A stretch of DNA of 10,705 bases, taken from the NCBI GenBank assembly GCA_025980355.1, contig JAICXR010000076.1:1-10705 (forward strand), read 5' to 3'. The translations under genes and the position numbers were made by a program. Below the pieces are notes generated by a model, which made no database searches, was not told the DNA's origin, and worked only from the letters and a program-made list of their open reading frames with translations. The stretch's first letter is position 1. Every line of letters starts with the position of its first letter. The DNA is from Chloroflexota bacterium. Its GTDB lineage: Bacteria > Chloroflexota > UBA4733. Shown in pieces: positions 1 through 5,841 of the stretch.

Positions 1-662
1 AGGCCACCGGCCGGGCCGGCGACACGATCGTGGTTTTCACGTCCGATCACGGCGACCAGCTCTGGTCGCAGGGGACCATGAAGAAGCAGCAGCCCTACGA
101 GGAATCCGCGCACATCCCCCTGCTGGTGCGCTGGCCTGGCCATATCCCATCCGGCCGGGTTGCCGATGGTCTGGTCAGCATCGTCGACTACGCGCCGACG
201 CTGCTCGGCCTCGCCGGCCTGCCCGCGCTGCCCGGCGCCGAGGGCGAAGACCGGGCCGACCTCGTACTGGGCGAGCGGGCGCAAGGGGCCGACTCGGTCT
301 TCCTCATGGATATCACCCAGACGGACGAGTCGCGCACACAGGAATTGCCGGAGTGGCGGGGCCTGCGCACCCCGCGCTACACCTACGTGCGCCGCCAGGA
401 CGGCGCGGACTGGCTGCTCTTCGACAACGAAGGCGACCCCTACCAGCTCGAGAACCGGATCGCCGACCCGGCGTTCGCCTCGGTGCGCGACGAGCTCGCC
501 GCCCGACTCGACGCCTGGCTGGAACGCACCGGGGACCGGATGCGCCCGGGCCGCGACTCCCTGCGCGACCTGGGCCTGGTGGACCTCTGGAACGCCCGCG
601 AGCGGGAACTGCACCCCACGGCGCCGGAGTTCCTGGCCAGCGGCGCAGACCATCAGGCATAA
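1..662 (+). CDS. Sulfatase (arylsulfatase family), C-terminal part, 5' truncated by window edge
   Basis: Sulfatases hydrolyse sulfate esters, often on glycans, and act in the envelope or cytoplasm depending on signal peptide. The frame is open from base 3, so the true start lies before the window and the visible ~219 residues are the C-terminal half. The first residues read D-T-I-V-V-F-T-S-D-H-G-D, the classic late sulfatase metal-binding strand: its Asp and His complete the calcium site. It is followed by K-K and P-Y-E-E-S and I-P-L-L-V-R-W-P-G, also typical of the family. Further on are D-Y-A-P-T-L-L, W-R-G-L-R-T and the D-N-E-G-D-P-Y-Q-L-E-N segment characteristic of the family's C-terminal subdomain. 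The modified catalytic Cys/Ser (C/S-x-P-x-R) would be upstream and cannot be checked. The stop is TAA at 660-662. Family assignment is secure; the substrate is unknown. Confidence 0.93.
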   Translation, partial: ATGRAGDTIVVFTSDHGDQLWSQGTMKKQQPYEESAHIPLLVRWPGHIPSGRVADGLVSIVDYAPTLLGLAGLPALPGAEGEDRADLVLGERAQGADSVFLMDITQTDESRTQELPEWRGLRTPRYTYVRRQDGADWLLFDNEGDPYQLENRIADPAFASVRDELAARLDAWLERTGDRMRPGRDSLRDLGLVDLWNARERELHPTAPEFLASGADHQA

Positions 663-745
663 CCGCTTTCAAGCTTGCTCCAAGCAGCTTGTGGGACTCT
701 ATGCGACACTGTGAATAGCCAGCGCGCGCCGTGCCGCGCCCGCGA

Positions 746-751
746 TAGAAT
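746..751 (+). promoter_or_regulatory. Possible -10 element for the C39-like lipoprotein gene
   Basis: TAGAAT matches the sigma-70 -10 consensus at five of six bases and lies 37 bases before the ATG at 789, in the short gap after the sulfatase. The bases 17 upstream are a GC run with no recognisable -35, so this is only a tentative promoter. Confidence 0.3.
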
Positions 752-788
752 CAGGTATGGTTCGCTTGCTCCACTGGAGGAGAGGTCG

Positions 789-1982
789 ATGCTTCGCGTC
801 CGCGCCAGCGCGTTGGGGATACTCCTGGTCACCAGCCTCGCCGCTTGCGGCGGCCAGTTGCCGTCACCGGCGACGACCAATGGCCCGCGGCCGGCGCTGA
901 CCGCGAGCCCCCCCGTCGCCGCGCCGAACCTTGGCAACGCCGGGGCTGACGTGGGCAACGGGCTGGCCGCGGTCGCCGTTGTAGCGCCGCCGGAGACGAC
1001 CGCGCCGGTGGACGTAGCCCCCGCCGTGTCGACCGTCGCGCCTCCCGTCGCCATCGAGCGCACCACGGTTACGTCGACCTCGATGAGTACAAATGCCGCC
1101 ACGGCGCGAGATGCCGCGATCACGACGAGCGCGACTGCTGCGGCCACGACGCAAACGTCGAAGGCACAGGCTGTCACCACCGCCGTTCGCAACGTCACTG
1201 GCACTTCATCCGCGCGAACCACGGCCGTCAACTTGCCTGTGCGGGCCTCACTCGGACCGTTGGAGTTCATCTCCCAGACGCTGAACAACTGCGGCCCGGC
1301 GTCCGTGGCGGAGGTGCTCAATTATTGGGGGATCTACCGGACGCAGGGGCAGGTCCAGGCGATCCTGCGGGCGGACGGCAACCCGGGCGGCATGGTGCCC
1401 TACGGCGTCCCGAGCTACATGCATTCGCTCGGCATGGACGTCGTGATCGGCGTCGGCGGGACCGACGAGGAGATTAAGGCCCTCGTGGCCGCCGGCTTCC
1501 CCGTGATCGTCAATCAGTGGGTGAGTCCGGAAAACCACTATGGCCACTTCCGCCCGATCGAAGCCTACGACGACGCCCGCGGCGGCTTCGTTTCCAGCGA
1601 CCCGTACCTTGGTCCCGACCATTTCATCAGCTATGCCGATTTTGATGAAATCTGGAATACCAACAGCCGGCGCTTCATTGTGATCTACCCGCCCTCTCGG
1701 CAAGCCGCCGTCCAGGCGACGCTCGCCGCCAGCGGCTGGGACAAGGCCACGACGTACCAGGCCGACCTGACCAAGCAGGAGCAACGTCAGACGCCGCATA
1801 CGTCGGTCGCCAATGCGGCGTTCCGCAATTCCGACTATCGACAGGGCTACGGCGCCCTCAACCTAGCCTGGGACGAACTGCAGCTCGGGCAGTTCGACGC
1901 GGCCCGTGCCTCACTGAAGACCGCCGCATCCGGGCACGCCAACCCGGTGGTCGTCAACTGGATCGCGCAGCTCCTGCCCTAA
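789..1982 (+). CDS. Secreted lipoprotein with C39-like cysteine peptidase domain
   Basis: 397 residues. The start is ATG 789, preceded by a strong GGAGGAGAGG ribosome site; the frame is open further upstream but only this start gives a signal peptide. Residues 1-20 form a lipoprotein signal (hydrophobic I-L-L-V core, lipobox L-A-A-C, Cys20). Residues 21 to about 155 are a low-complexity Ala/Thr/Val/Pro/Ser linker. The catalytic domain then follows: N-N-C-G-P-A-S with Cys168, G-H-F-R with His253 and S-S-D-P-Y with Asp271, matching the Cys-His-Asp layout of the peptidase C39-like fold. The last ~45 residues are helical and TPR-like. No C39 ABC transporter domain is attached, so it is likely a surface protease or peptide hydrolase rather than a bacteriocin exporter. 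The substrate is unknown. Its stop overlaps the Uma2 stop on the other strand. Confidence 0.88.
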   Translation: MLRVRASALGILLVTSLAACGGQLPSPATTNGPRPALTASPPVAAPNLGNAGADVGNGLAAVAVVAPPETTAPVDVAPAVSTVAPPVAIERTTVTSTSMSTNAATARDAAITTSATAAATTQTSKAQAVTTAVRNVTGTSSARTTAVNLPVRASLGPLEFISQTLNNCGPASVAEVLNYWGIYRTQGQVQAILRADGNPGGMVPYGVPSYMHSLGMDVVIGVGGTDEEIKALVAAGFPVIVNQWVSPENHYGHFRPIEAYDDARGGFVSSDPYLGPDHFISYADFDEIWNTNSRRFIVIYPPSRQAAVQATLAASGWDKATTYQADLTKQEQRQTPHTSVANAAFRNSDYRQGYGALNLAWDELQLGQFDAARASLKTAASGHANPVVVNWIAQLLP

Positions 1983-2617
1983 TCGGCGCTGAGCAGCTCC
2001 TGCGCCCGGGTCCAGAGATCGGCATCGACCTGCCATAGCCAGTCGACGGGCAAACGGAAGCCCGGGAGGGCGCTGGAACGGTACGCCCGGTCGGCATCCG
2101 GCAGGGCGGAACGGTAACGGCCAGTGGCGTCGAGCACCCAGAAGTCGGCGCGCTCCTTTCCCGGCCGCGAGTCGATGACCCAGTATTCGCGCACGCCGCC
2201 ATCCTGGTATTCATCAAACTTGTCCGCTCGGTCACGCGCCGTACTGTCATCCGAAACCACTTCCACGACGAGATCCGCCGGACCGATCAACACATTCTCC
2301 GTGAGCCGATCCACATGCTCAGTGGCGAGATAGAGGACGTCCGGTTCACGCACCGGGCCATTCCGCGTTGCGCGCATCTTATAGGGGGCAATGATGACCC
2401 GACCGAGGTGGCGCCGCCCGACGTAGGCGCTCAGCAGGAAGTATATGAGCCCGGCGATTCGTTGATGCACTTCCTTCGGCATGTCGTGAACAATCACCCG
2501 CCCATCGATCCACTCCGTCAGGCCGCCTTCGTCACGCTCGGACATGATGAACTCTTCCGCGGTCATCACAAGCGAGGCATCCCGCGCGACCGCGGGCAGC
2601 AAGTCGGTCTCTGCCAT
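1979..2617 (-). CDS. Uma2 family (DUF820) PD-(D/E)XK nuclease-fold protein
   Basis: 212 residues. The start is ATG at 2617 because AAAGGAG sits 7 bases upstream and the protein then begins like other Uma2 members; the frame stays open much further upstream but that extension is non-coding. Domain signs in order: M-T-A-E-E-F near residue 18, T-E-W-I-D-G-R (Glu35), R-E-P-D-V-L-Y (Asp93), A-D-L-V-V-E-V-V-S (Glu119), D-K-F-D-E-Y (Lys133) and G-V-R-E-Y-W-V-I-D. Asp93, Glu119 and the basic residue form the expected metal-binding nuclease core. Uma2 proteins are abundant in Chloroflexota and Cyanobacteria; they are called putative restriction endonucleases, but their biological role is not established. 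No methylase or partner is adjacent. The gene stands alone, tail to tail with the peptidase gene and divergent from the oxidoreductase. Confidence 0.93.
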   Translation of the reverse strand: MAETDLLPAVARDASLVMTAEEFIMSERDEGGLTEWIDGRVIVHDMPKEVHQRIAGLIYFLLSAYVGRRHLGRVIIAPYKMRATRNGPVREPDVLYLATEHVDRLTENVLIGPADLVVEVVSDDSTARDRADKFDEYQDGGVREYWVIDSRPGKERADFWVLDATGRYRSALPDADRAYRSSALPGFRLPVDWLWQVDADLWTRAQELLSAD

Positions 2618-2637
2618 GCTGGTGCTCCTTTCGGTCG

Positions 2638-2675
2638 CTCCATCGTAACCGACCGGCTGTCCCCTCACGATGGAG
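2638..2675. promoter_or_regulatory. 9-bp perfect inverted repeat in the Uma2 / Gfo-Idh divergent gap
   Basis: CTCCATCGT (2638-2646) and ACGATGGAG (2667-2675) are exact reverse complements separated by 20 bases. The left arm overlaps a TACGAT (- strand 2647-2642) that is placed as a possible -10 for the Uma2 gene. The wide spacing (29 bp centre to centre) suits a dimeric repressor binding two faces of DNA, or a looped structure. Function is inferred only from position. Confidence 0.4.
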
Positions 2676-2689
2676 GAAGCCTTCGCCTT

Positions 2690-2708
2690 CCCGGGCGACG
2701 AGCCCGGG
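2690..2708. repeat. GC hairpin, 7-bp stem and 5-base loop
   Basis: CCCGGGC (2690-2696), loop GACGA, GCCCGGG (2702-2708) is a perfect stem. It lies between divergent genes and has no T tract on either side, so it is not a standard terminator for any gene seen here. It may be a structural element or a repeat remnant. Confidence 0.4.
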
Positions 2709-2748
2709 TCTGCGCTGCACGGGGGGCGGCGCGCGCGTGTTGAACGCA

Positions 2749-2757
2749 TGCTACGAT
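2749..2757 (+). promoter_or_regulatory. Possible extended -10 promoter for the + strand oxidoreductase
   Basis: TGCTACGAT has the TG-N-TANNAT form of an extended -10, 26 bases upstream of the GTG start and 12 upstream of its AAAGGAG ribosome site. No good -35 is visible at 17 bp, which is tolerated for extended -10 promoters. Tentative. Confidence 0.3.
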
Positions 2758-2782
2758 CTCGCACGCATAAAGGAGAACGACG

Positions 2783-3901
2783 GTGAGCATCACCCCCGCG
2801 AAAGTCGGCATCATTGGCTGCGGCACGATCAGTGCCGCCTATCTGAAGAATAGCAAGCAGTTCACCGCCTTCGACGTCGTCGCAGTGGCCGACACGCGCC
2901 TCGAGGCCGCGAAGGCGCGCGCCGACGAGTTTGACGTCCCCAAGGCGCTCGGCGTGGAGGAAATCCTGGCCGACCCGGAGGTTGAGTTGATCATCAACCT
3001 GACCCCCCACCGCGTCCACGGGAAGGTCGGCCTCGCCGTCTTGGAGGCGGGAAAGCACGTCTACAACGAGAAACCGCTGGCGGTCATGCGGGACGATGCC
3101 CGCGCCCTGATCGACACCGCCGCCCGGAAAGGGCTGCGTGTCGGCGGCGCGCCGGACACCTTCTTCGGCGGCGCCTGGCAGACGGCGCGCAAGGTGATCG
3201 ACGACGGCCTCATCGGCGACCCGGTCGGCGCCTTCATCAACCTGCACGCTCGTGCTACGCCCCGCCCGCGGCCGCAAGACGACGGCTACCTGAGCTTCTA
3301 CCTCACCGACTTCCTGGAGTACGGCGGCGGCTGGGCGTTCGACCGCGGCCCCTATTACCTCAACGCGACCATCAACCTGATCGGCCCGATCCGGCGCGTC
3401 ACCGGCTCGGCCCGGGCGACGTGGAAGGAGCGCGAGCACGGTGGCCAGCTTCGACAGGTCAACGCGCCAAGCCATGTCGCCGGGCTGCTGGATTTTGCCG
3501 ACGGCGCCGTCGCTCAGTTCCTGATGACCGCCGATGTCTACGGCACCGGCCTGCCGCACATCGAGATCTACGGCAGCACCGGCTCGCTGCGCTGCATCGA
3601 TCCGAATAACTTCGGCGGTCAGCTATACCTGCGCAAAGCGGATAGCCCGGAGCTAGTCCCGGTGGAGAACCAGTTCGGCTACAACGGCAACAGCCGCGGC
3701 GTCGGCGTTGCCGATATGGTGACGGCGATCCGGTGCGGCCGCCCCCATCGCGCCAGCGGCGAGATGGCCTACCACGTGGTCGACACGATCACCGCGATCC
3801 ACGAAGCCTCCGCCGAGAATCGCCACATCACCCTGCAAAGCACCTGCCAGCGCCCGGCGCCGCTGCCGTTGGGACTGGCGGACTGGACGATCGACGACTG
3901 A
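2783..3901 (+). CDS. Gfo/Idh/MocA family NAD(P)-dependent oxidoreductase
   Basis: 372 residues from a GTG start, with AAAGGAG 8 bases upstream. Members oxidise or reduce hydroxyl groups of sugars, inositols and related cyclic polyols in the cytoplasm. The N-terminal Rossmann fold shows V-G-I-I-G-C-G-T-I-S (glycine motif at 12-14), an acidic residue after strand 2 (A-D-T, residue 37), N-L-T-P-H near 72-76 and the E-K-P motif at 96-98, whose Lys97 is the usual catalytic/cofactor residue. The C-terminal beta-sheet domain carries G-G-G-W-A-F-D-R-G-P-Y-Y-L-N (181-194): the subfamily form in which Asp187 is followed by P-Y-Y rather than by the more common His. The gene is monocistronic on the + strand, facing the phosphotransferase gene. 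Substrate unknown; the sugar context is inferred from nearby genes. Confidence 0.94.
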   Translation: MSITPAKVGIIGCGTISAAYLKNSKQFTAFDVVAVADTRLEAAKARADEFDVPKALGVEEILADPEVELIINLTPHRVHGKVGLAVLEAGKHVYNEKPLAVMRDDARALIDTAARKGLRVGGAPDTFFGGAWQTARKVIDDGLIGDPVGAFINLHARATPRPRPQDDGYLSFYLTDFLEYGGGWAFDRGPYYLNATINLIGPIRRVTGSARATWKEREHGGQLRQVNAPSHVAGLLDFADGAVAQFLMTADVYGTGLPHIEIYGSTGSLRCIDPNNFGGQLYLRKADSPELVPVENQFGYNGNSRGVGVADMVTAIRCGRPHRASGEMAYHVVDTITAIHEASAENRHITLQSTCQRPAPLPLGLADWTIDD

Positions 3902-3967
3902 GCTGAAGTGGGGACCGGGCCGCGACTGCGGGGGAGGGGCAGGGCCGCGACCGCTATCGCGCCCCGG

Positions 3968-4900
3968 TCAGCCATAGCGCCCCGCCCGCAACGTGCGCTC
4001 CGCCGTCCAGGCAAAGTGCTCCCAGTTCTCCCGGAAGGCCATATACGCCAACGACCCGAGGCCGATGTGGACCTCATAACAGCGCAGGCGCGCGTCAAAG
4101 TCGGGTACGTCGAGACCGATCGCCGCATAGTGCTGCACTGCGGCCTCCCGAAAGTCGATGCCATCCCAGGCTCGGTACCAGGGCGCCCAGAACGTCAGCC
4201 AGGCAATGTCATAGAGGAAGTCGCCGTAGAGGGCACAGCCCCAGTCGAACACGGCGCTGATTCGATCACCTTCGACCAGCACGTTGAAATGGAGCAGGTC
4301 GCTGTGGATAACATAACGTTCCTCCGGACAGACGTTGACCAGGGTCTTCAGGCGTTTTGCCGCTGCATCGAACGGTCCTGATCGCTCGGGGTCAGCGTCG
4401 AGGCGCCGTCGCCAGCCGTGGATGCGACTCGTCGGGGGATCATTCATACTGTCGAGGAGGAAGGCGCGCCAGCTCGCAAACCCCCCGTTGCCTTCGGCGT
4501 CCCATCCGCCAAAACCCACCGTCGTGCTCACATTCGCAAGGCGCGCAGCGTCGAGCGCCCTGAACAGCGACGGCAACACCGCCCGCATGCGCGCCGCGTC
4601 CAGATCGTCGATGAACTCCCCGAAGGCGCGCCGGGAGATAGCGTAGAAGCCATCGAACGCCCTGCCCATGGCGATGATCGGTGGGATCGGCAGATCCGGT
4701 CCGGCGAAGGCCGCGGCCATGCGGTCCTTCGCGAAGTCCTCCTCCACGGCGCTGAACCGAGCGATATAGTCGGCGTCGCCGCAGCGCAAGGAAAAGGCTT
4801 GCGACCACTCGCCGCGACCGATGCGCGCCACGTCGGTGACTGGGCCTTGGAGACGCGCTGCGACAAATTCGCGCACTGCGGCGTCGGTGAGCGTCGCCAC
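3968..4900 (-). CDS. Aminoglycoside phosphotransferase family protein, hygromycin B 4-O-kinase-like
   Basis: 310 residues. The start is taken as GTG at 4900, the only sensible start in this frame after the toxin gene ends; a weak GAGAGG lies 10 bases upstream. The kinase fold shows G-R-G-E-W-S-Q-A-F near 28-36, I-A-R-F at 46-49, K-D-R-M at 58-61, L-P-I-P at 70-73, I-S-R-R at 88-91, then the catalytic loop H199-S-D-L-L-H-F-N206 (Asp201 base, Asn206) and the metal motif F-D219-W-G. From memory of APH(4)-Ia, the block G-E-x-S-x-A-F-S, K-D-R, L-P-I-P, I-S-R-R and F-G...W-R-x-F recurs in the same order, so this belongs near the hygromycin kinases rather than generic APH(3'). Such homologues also phosphorylate other small molecules, so resistance is not proven. 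It lies 52 bases after vapC on the same strand and may be co-transcribed. Confidence 0.85.
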   Translation of the reverse strand: MATLTDAAVREFVAARLQGPVTDVARIGRGEWSQAFSLRCGDADYIARFSAVEEDFAKDRMAAAFAGPDLPIPPIIAMGRAFDGFYAISRRAFGEFIDDLDAARMRAVLPSLFRALDAARLANVSTTVGFGGWDAEGNGGFASWRAFLLDSMNDPPTSRIHGWRRRLDADPERSGPFDAAAKRLKTLVNVCPEERYVIHSDLLHFNVLVEGDRISAVFDWGCALYGDFLYDIAWLTFWAPWYRAWDGIDFREAAVQHYAAIGLDVPDFDARLRCYEVHIGLGSLAYMAFRENWEHFAWTAERTLRAGRYG

Positions 4901-4952
4901 GCCGTTCCCGCCTCTCGATGCTAGCCAGTGCGCCCGTGCAGCGTAGACGGCA

Positions 4953-5339
4953 TCACCATAAGACCCGCACCGGGTACTGAGCGATGAGCCGGTCCGCCGT
5001 GAGCAACGGCACATCCTCCAGCAGCGCTTGGGCGATGAGGAGGCGATCGAACGGATCGCGGTGCAACGGCGGCAGTCCGGCGACGCGCAACGCGTGCTCG
5101 ACGGTGATCGGCAACGCCACAAAGCCGTTGACGGCGAGCTGCCGACGGATGAACTCCGACAGGTCACTCGGAAGGTCTATCCGGCCCAGTTGCGCCTTGA
5201 TCGCCAGCTCCCAAGCGGAAGCAGCACTGAAGAGCAGCTCGTGTTCCGGCGACCCAATGATCTGCCGAACCCTGGGGGAGAGCTGGCGGTCGTCGTTGAT
5301 CCACCACACGAACGTATGGGTATCAAGCAGGTGCCGCAT
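4953..5339 (-). CDS. vapC: VapC-type PIN-domain ribonuclease toxin
   Basis: 128 residues, the usual size for a VapC toxin. PIN-domain toxins are metal-dependent RNases that cut tRNA or rRNA when freed from their antitoxin. The sequence shows L-L-D6-T-H at the N-terminus, S-A-W-E44-L-A-I-K in the middle, and H-R-D-P-F-D98-R-L-L-I-A-Q-A followed by L-T-A-D116-R. This gives the four acidic residues of the PIN active site in order, in the COG3744-like subgroup. Its ATG overlaps the antitoxin TAA by one base (TAATG), so translation is probably coupled. Alternative names are PIN-domain protein or toxin of a Phd/Doc-style hybrid pair; the nuclease fold itself is clear and all key residues are intact. 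Confidence 0.94.
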   Translation of the reverse strand: MRHLLDTHTFVWWINDDRQLSPRVRQIIGSPEHELLFSAASAWELAIKAQLGRIDLPSDLSEFIRRQLAVNGFVALPITVEHALRVAGLPPLHRDPFDRLLIAQALLEDVPLLTADRLIAQYPVRVLW

Positions 5340-5569
5340 TAGCGGCCCTCAAAAGCAGAGAGGACATCATCGGGCAGCGGATCATCGAAGGTAGAGGCGA
5401 TCTTCATTTCGCCCTTCGCGGAGCCGGGGATGCGCTCCTGACGCAGCGGCGTCAAACGAACCACCGGCATGCCGGCGCGAGCGATGATCACCTCCTCACC
5501 GGCGAGCGCCTGCGCCACCAAGCGAGATAGCTCGGTCTTGGCCTCATGCATGTTTACGATGACCGCCAT
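5339..5569 (-). CDS. Type II antitoxin, Phd/YefM family, partner of VapC
   Basis: 76 residues, start ATG 5569 with AAGGAGGG 5 bases upstream. Antitoxins of this family bind and inactivate the toxin with their C-terminal part and repress their own promoter with the N-terminal part. The N-terminal ~50 residues carry the Phd/YefM pattern: V-N-M-H-E-A-K-T-E-L-S-R-L, then G-E-E-V-I-I-A-R-A-G-M-P-V-V-R-L. The C-terminal tail (residues ~52-76) is acidic, D-D-P-L-P-D-D-V-L, and probably wraps the PIN toxin. It precedes vapC with stop and start codons overlapping by one base, the classic antitoxin-first operon. The promoter at 5588-5616 with paired TAGCTA sites fits autoregulation by this protein and its complex. 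Confidence 0.93.
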   Translation of the reverse strand: MAVIVNMHEAKTELSRLVAQALAGEEVIIARAGMPVVRLTPLRQERIPGSAKGEMKIASTFDDPLPDDVLSAFEGR

Positions 5570-5587
5570 GGCGTCCCTCCTTGCTTC

Positions 5588-5616
5588 AGTCTAGCTAAGG
5601 AGGCTAGCTACGTCAA
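5588..5616 (-). promoter_or_regulatory. Promoter of the toxin-antitoxin operon with embedded operator repeats
   Basis: Reading the - strand, TTGACG (5616-5611, five of six consensus bases) and TAGACT (5593-5588, four of six) are separated by exactly 17 bases. Transcription would start near 5581, leaving a very short leader that begins at the ribosome site. Two TAGCTA hexamers (5605-5610 and 5592-5597) lie in the spacer and overlap the -10. Each is self-complementary, so together they form an inverted repeat with 13-bp spacing. This is the expected layout for antitoxin autorepression. The operator role is inferred. Confidence 0.65.
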
Positions 5617-5650
5617 TCGCCGGCGATCATGCCACGTGGTCGGCAGGTCA

Positions 5651-5669
5651 GGGCGTATGCAATAAGCCC
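5651..5669 (-). repeat. 19-bp palindromic repeat, copy 1 (inverted orientation)
   Basis: GGGCGTATGCAATAAGCCC is the reverse complement of the element at 5748-5766 with one mismatch (18 of 19). Both can fold into an 8-bp stem with a 3-base loop, this copy with one mispair. It forms the left boundary of a ~116-base hairpin-rich non-coding segment. Confidence 0.6.
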
Positions 5670-5747
5670 CGACGACGGGCGGCGATCCGTGTGATGCACG
5701 GAGTACCGCACCCACGCGGGGGGTACGCAGGACGACGACCTGTGTAG
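5670..5747. other. Structured non-coding spacer between the two inverted palindromes
   Basis: No convincing gene is found here. Visible structure includes TCCGTG (5685-5690) and CACGGA (5696-5701), a 6-bp stem with a 5-base loop. A GTACC...GGTAC pair (about 5703-5726) sits around a GC core. The whole 5613-5841 gap holds repeats and hairpins rather than coding sequence. Confidence 0.45.
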
Positions 5748-5766
5748 GGGCGTATTGCATACGCCC
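5748..5766 (+). repeat. 19-bp palindromic repeat, copy 2 (perfect)
   Basis: GGGCGTATTGCATACGCCC is a perfect 8-bp inverted repeat around TGC. It lies 76 bases past the stop of the sugar-binding protein gene. A partial direct copy, TTGCATACGC, follows at 5776-5785. On the + strand it is followed by a T-rich stretch, but no + strand gene ends here, and no T tract follows on the - strand, so a terminator role is doubtful. Confidence 0.7.
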
Positions 5767-5841
5767 TTCTTGATTTTGCATACGCTCTGGCCCAAATGCC
5801 TCAGACTCCGGAGCGGAATCCGCCAGCGTAACTTCCCGCCT

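Noticed and set aside
668..695. Stem around CAAGCTTG after the sulfatase as a terminator
   Set aside because: The stem needs a bulge and is not followed by a T run.
2618..3559. N-terminal extension of the Uma2 frame far upstream of 2617
   Set aside because: It runs antisense through the oxidoreductase gene and the intergenic hairpins. The ATG at 2617 has a proper ribosome site and the family's usual beginning.
3912..3969. GACCGGG/CCCGGTC inverted repeat and doubled GGGCCGCGAC between convergent genes as a bidirectional terminator
   Set aside because: The arms are 7 bp and over 40 bases apart with no T tract, in very GC-rich sequence where such matches are frequent.
4901..5167. Upstream extension of the kinase frame into vapC
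   Set aside because: It would overlap vapC in another frame and its residues are a low-complexity Ser/Arg/Cys shadow. The GTG at 4900 starts where kinase homology starts.
5748..5785. Palindrome as an intrinsic terminator
   Set aside because: The T-rich side lies on the + strand, where no gene ends. For the - strand binding-protein gene there is no T tract, and the same element recurs elsewhere, so a repeat is the better call.
5613..5795. 60-residue - strand open frame in the repeat region
   Set aside because: It is made of the palindromic repeat and hairpins, has no ribosome site and resembles no family.
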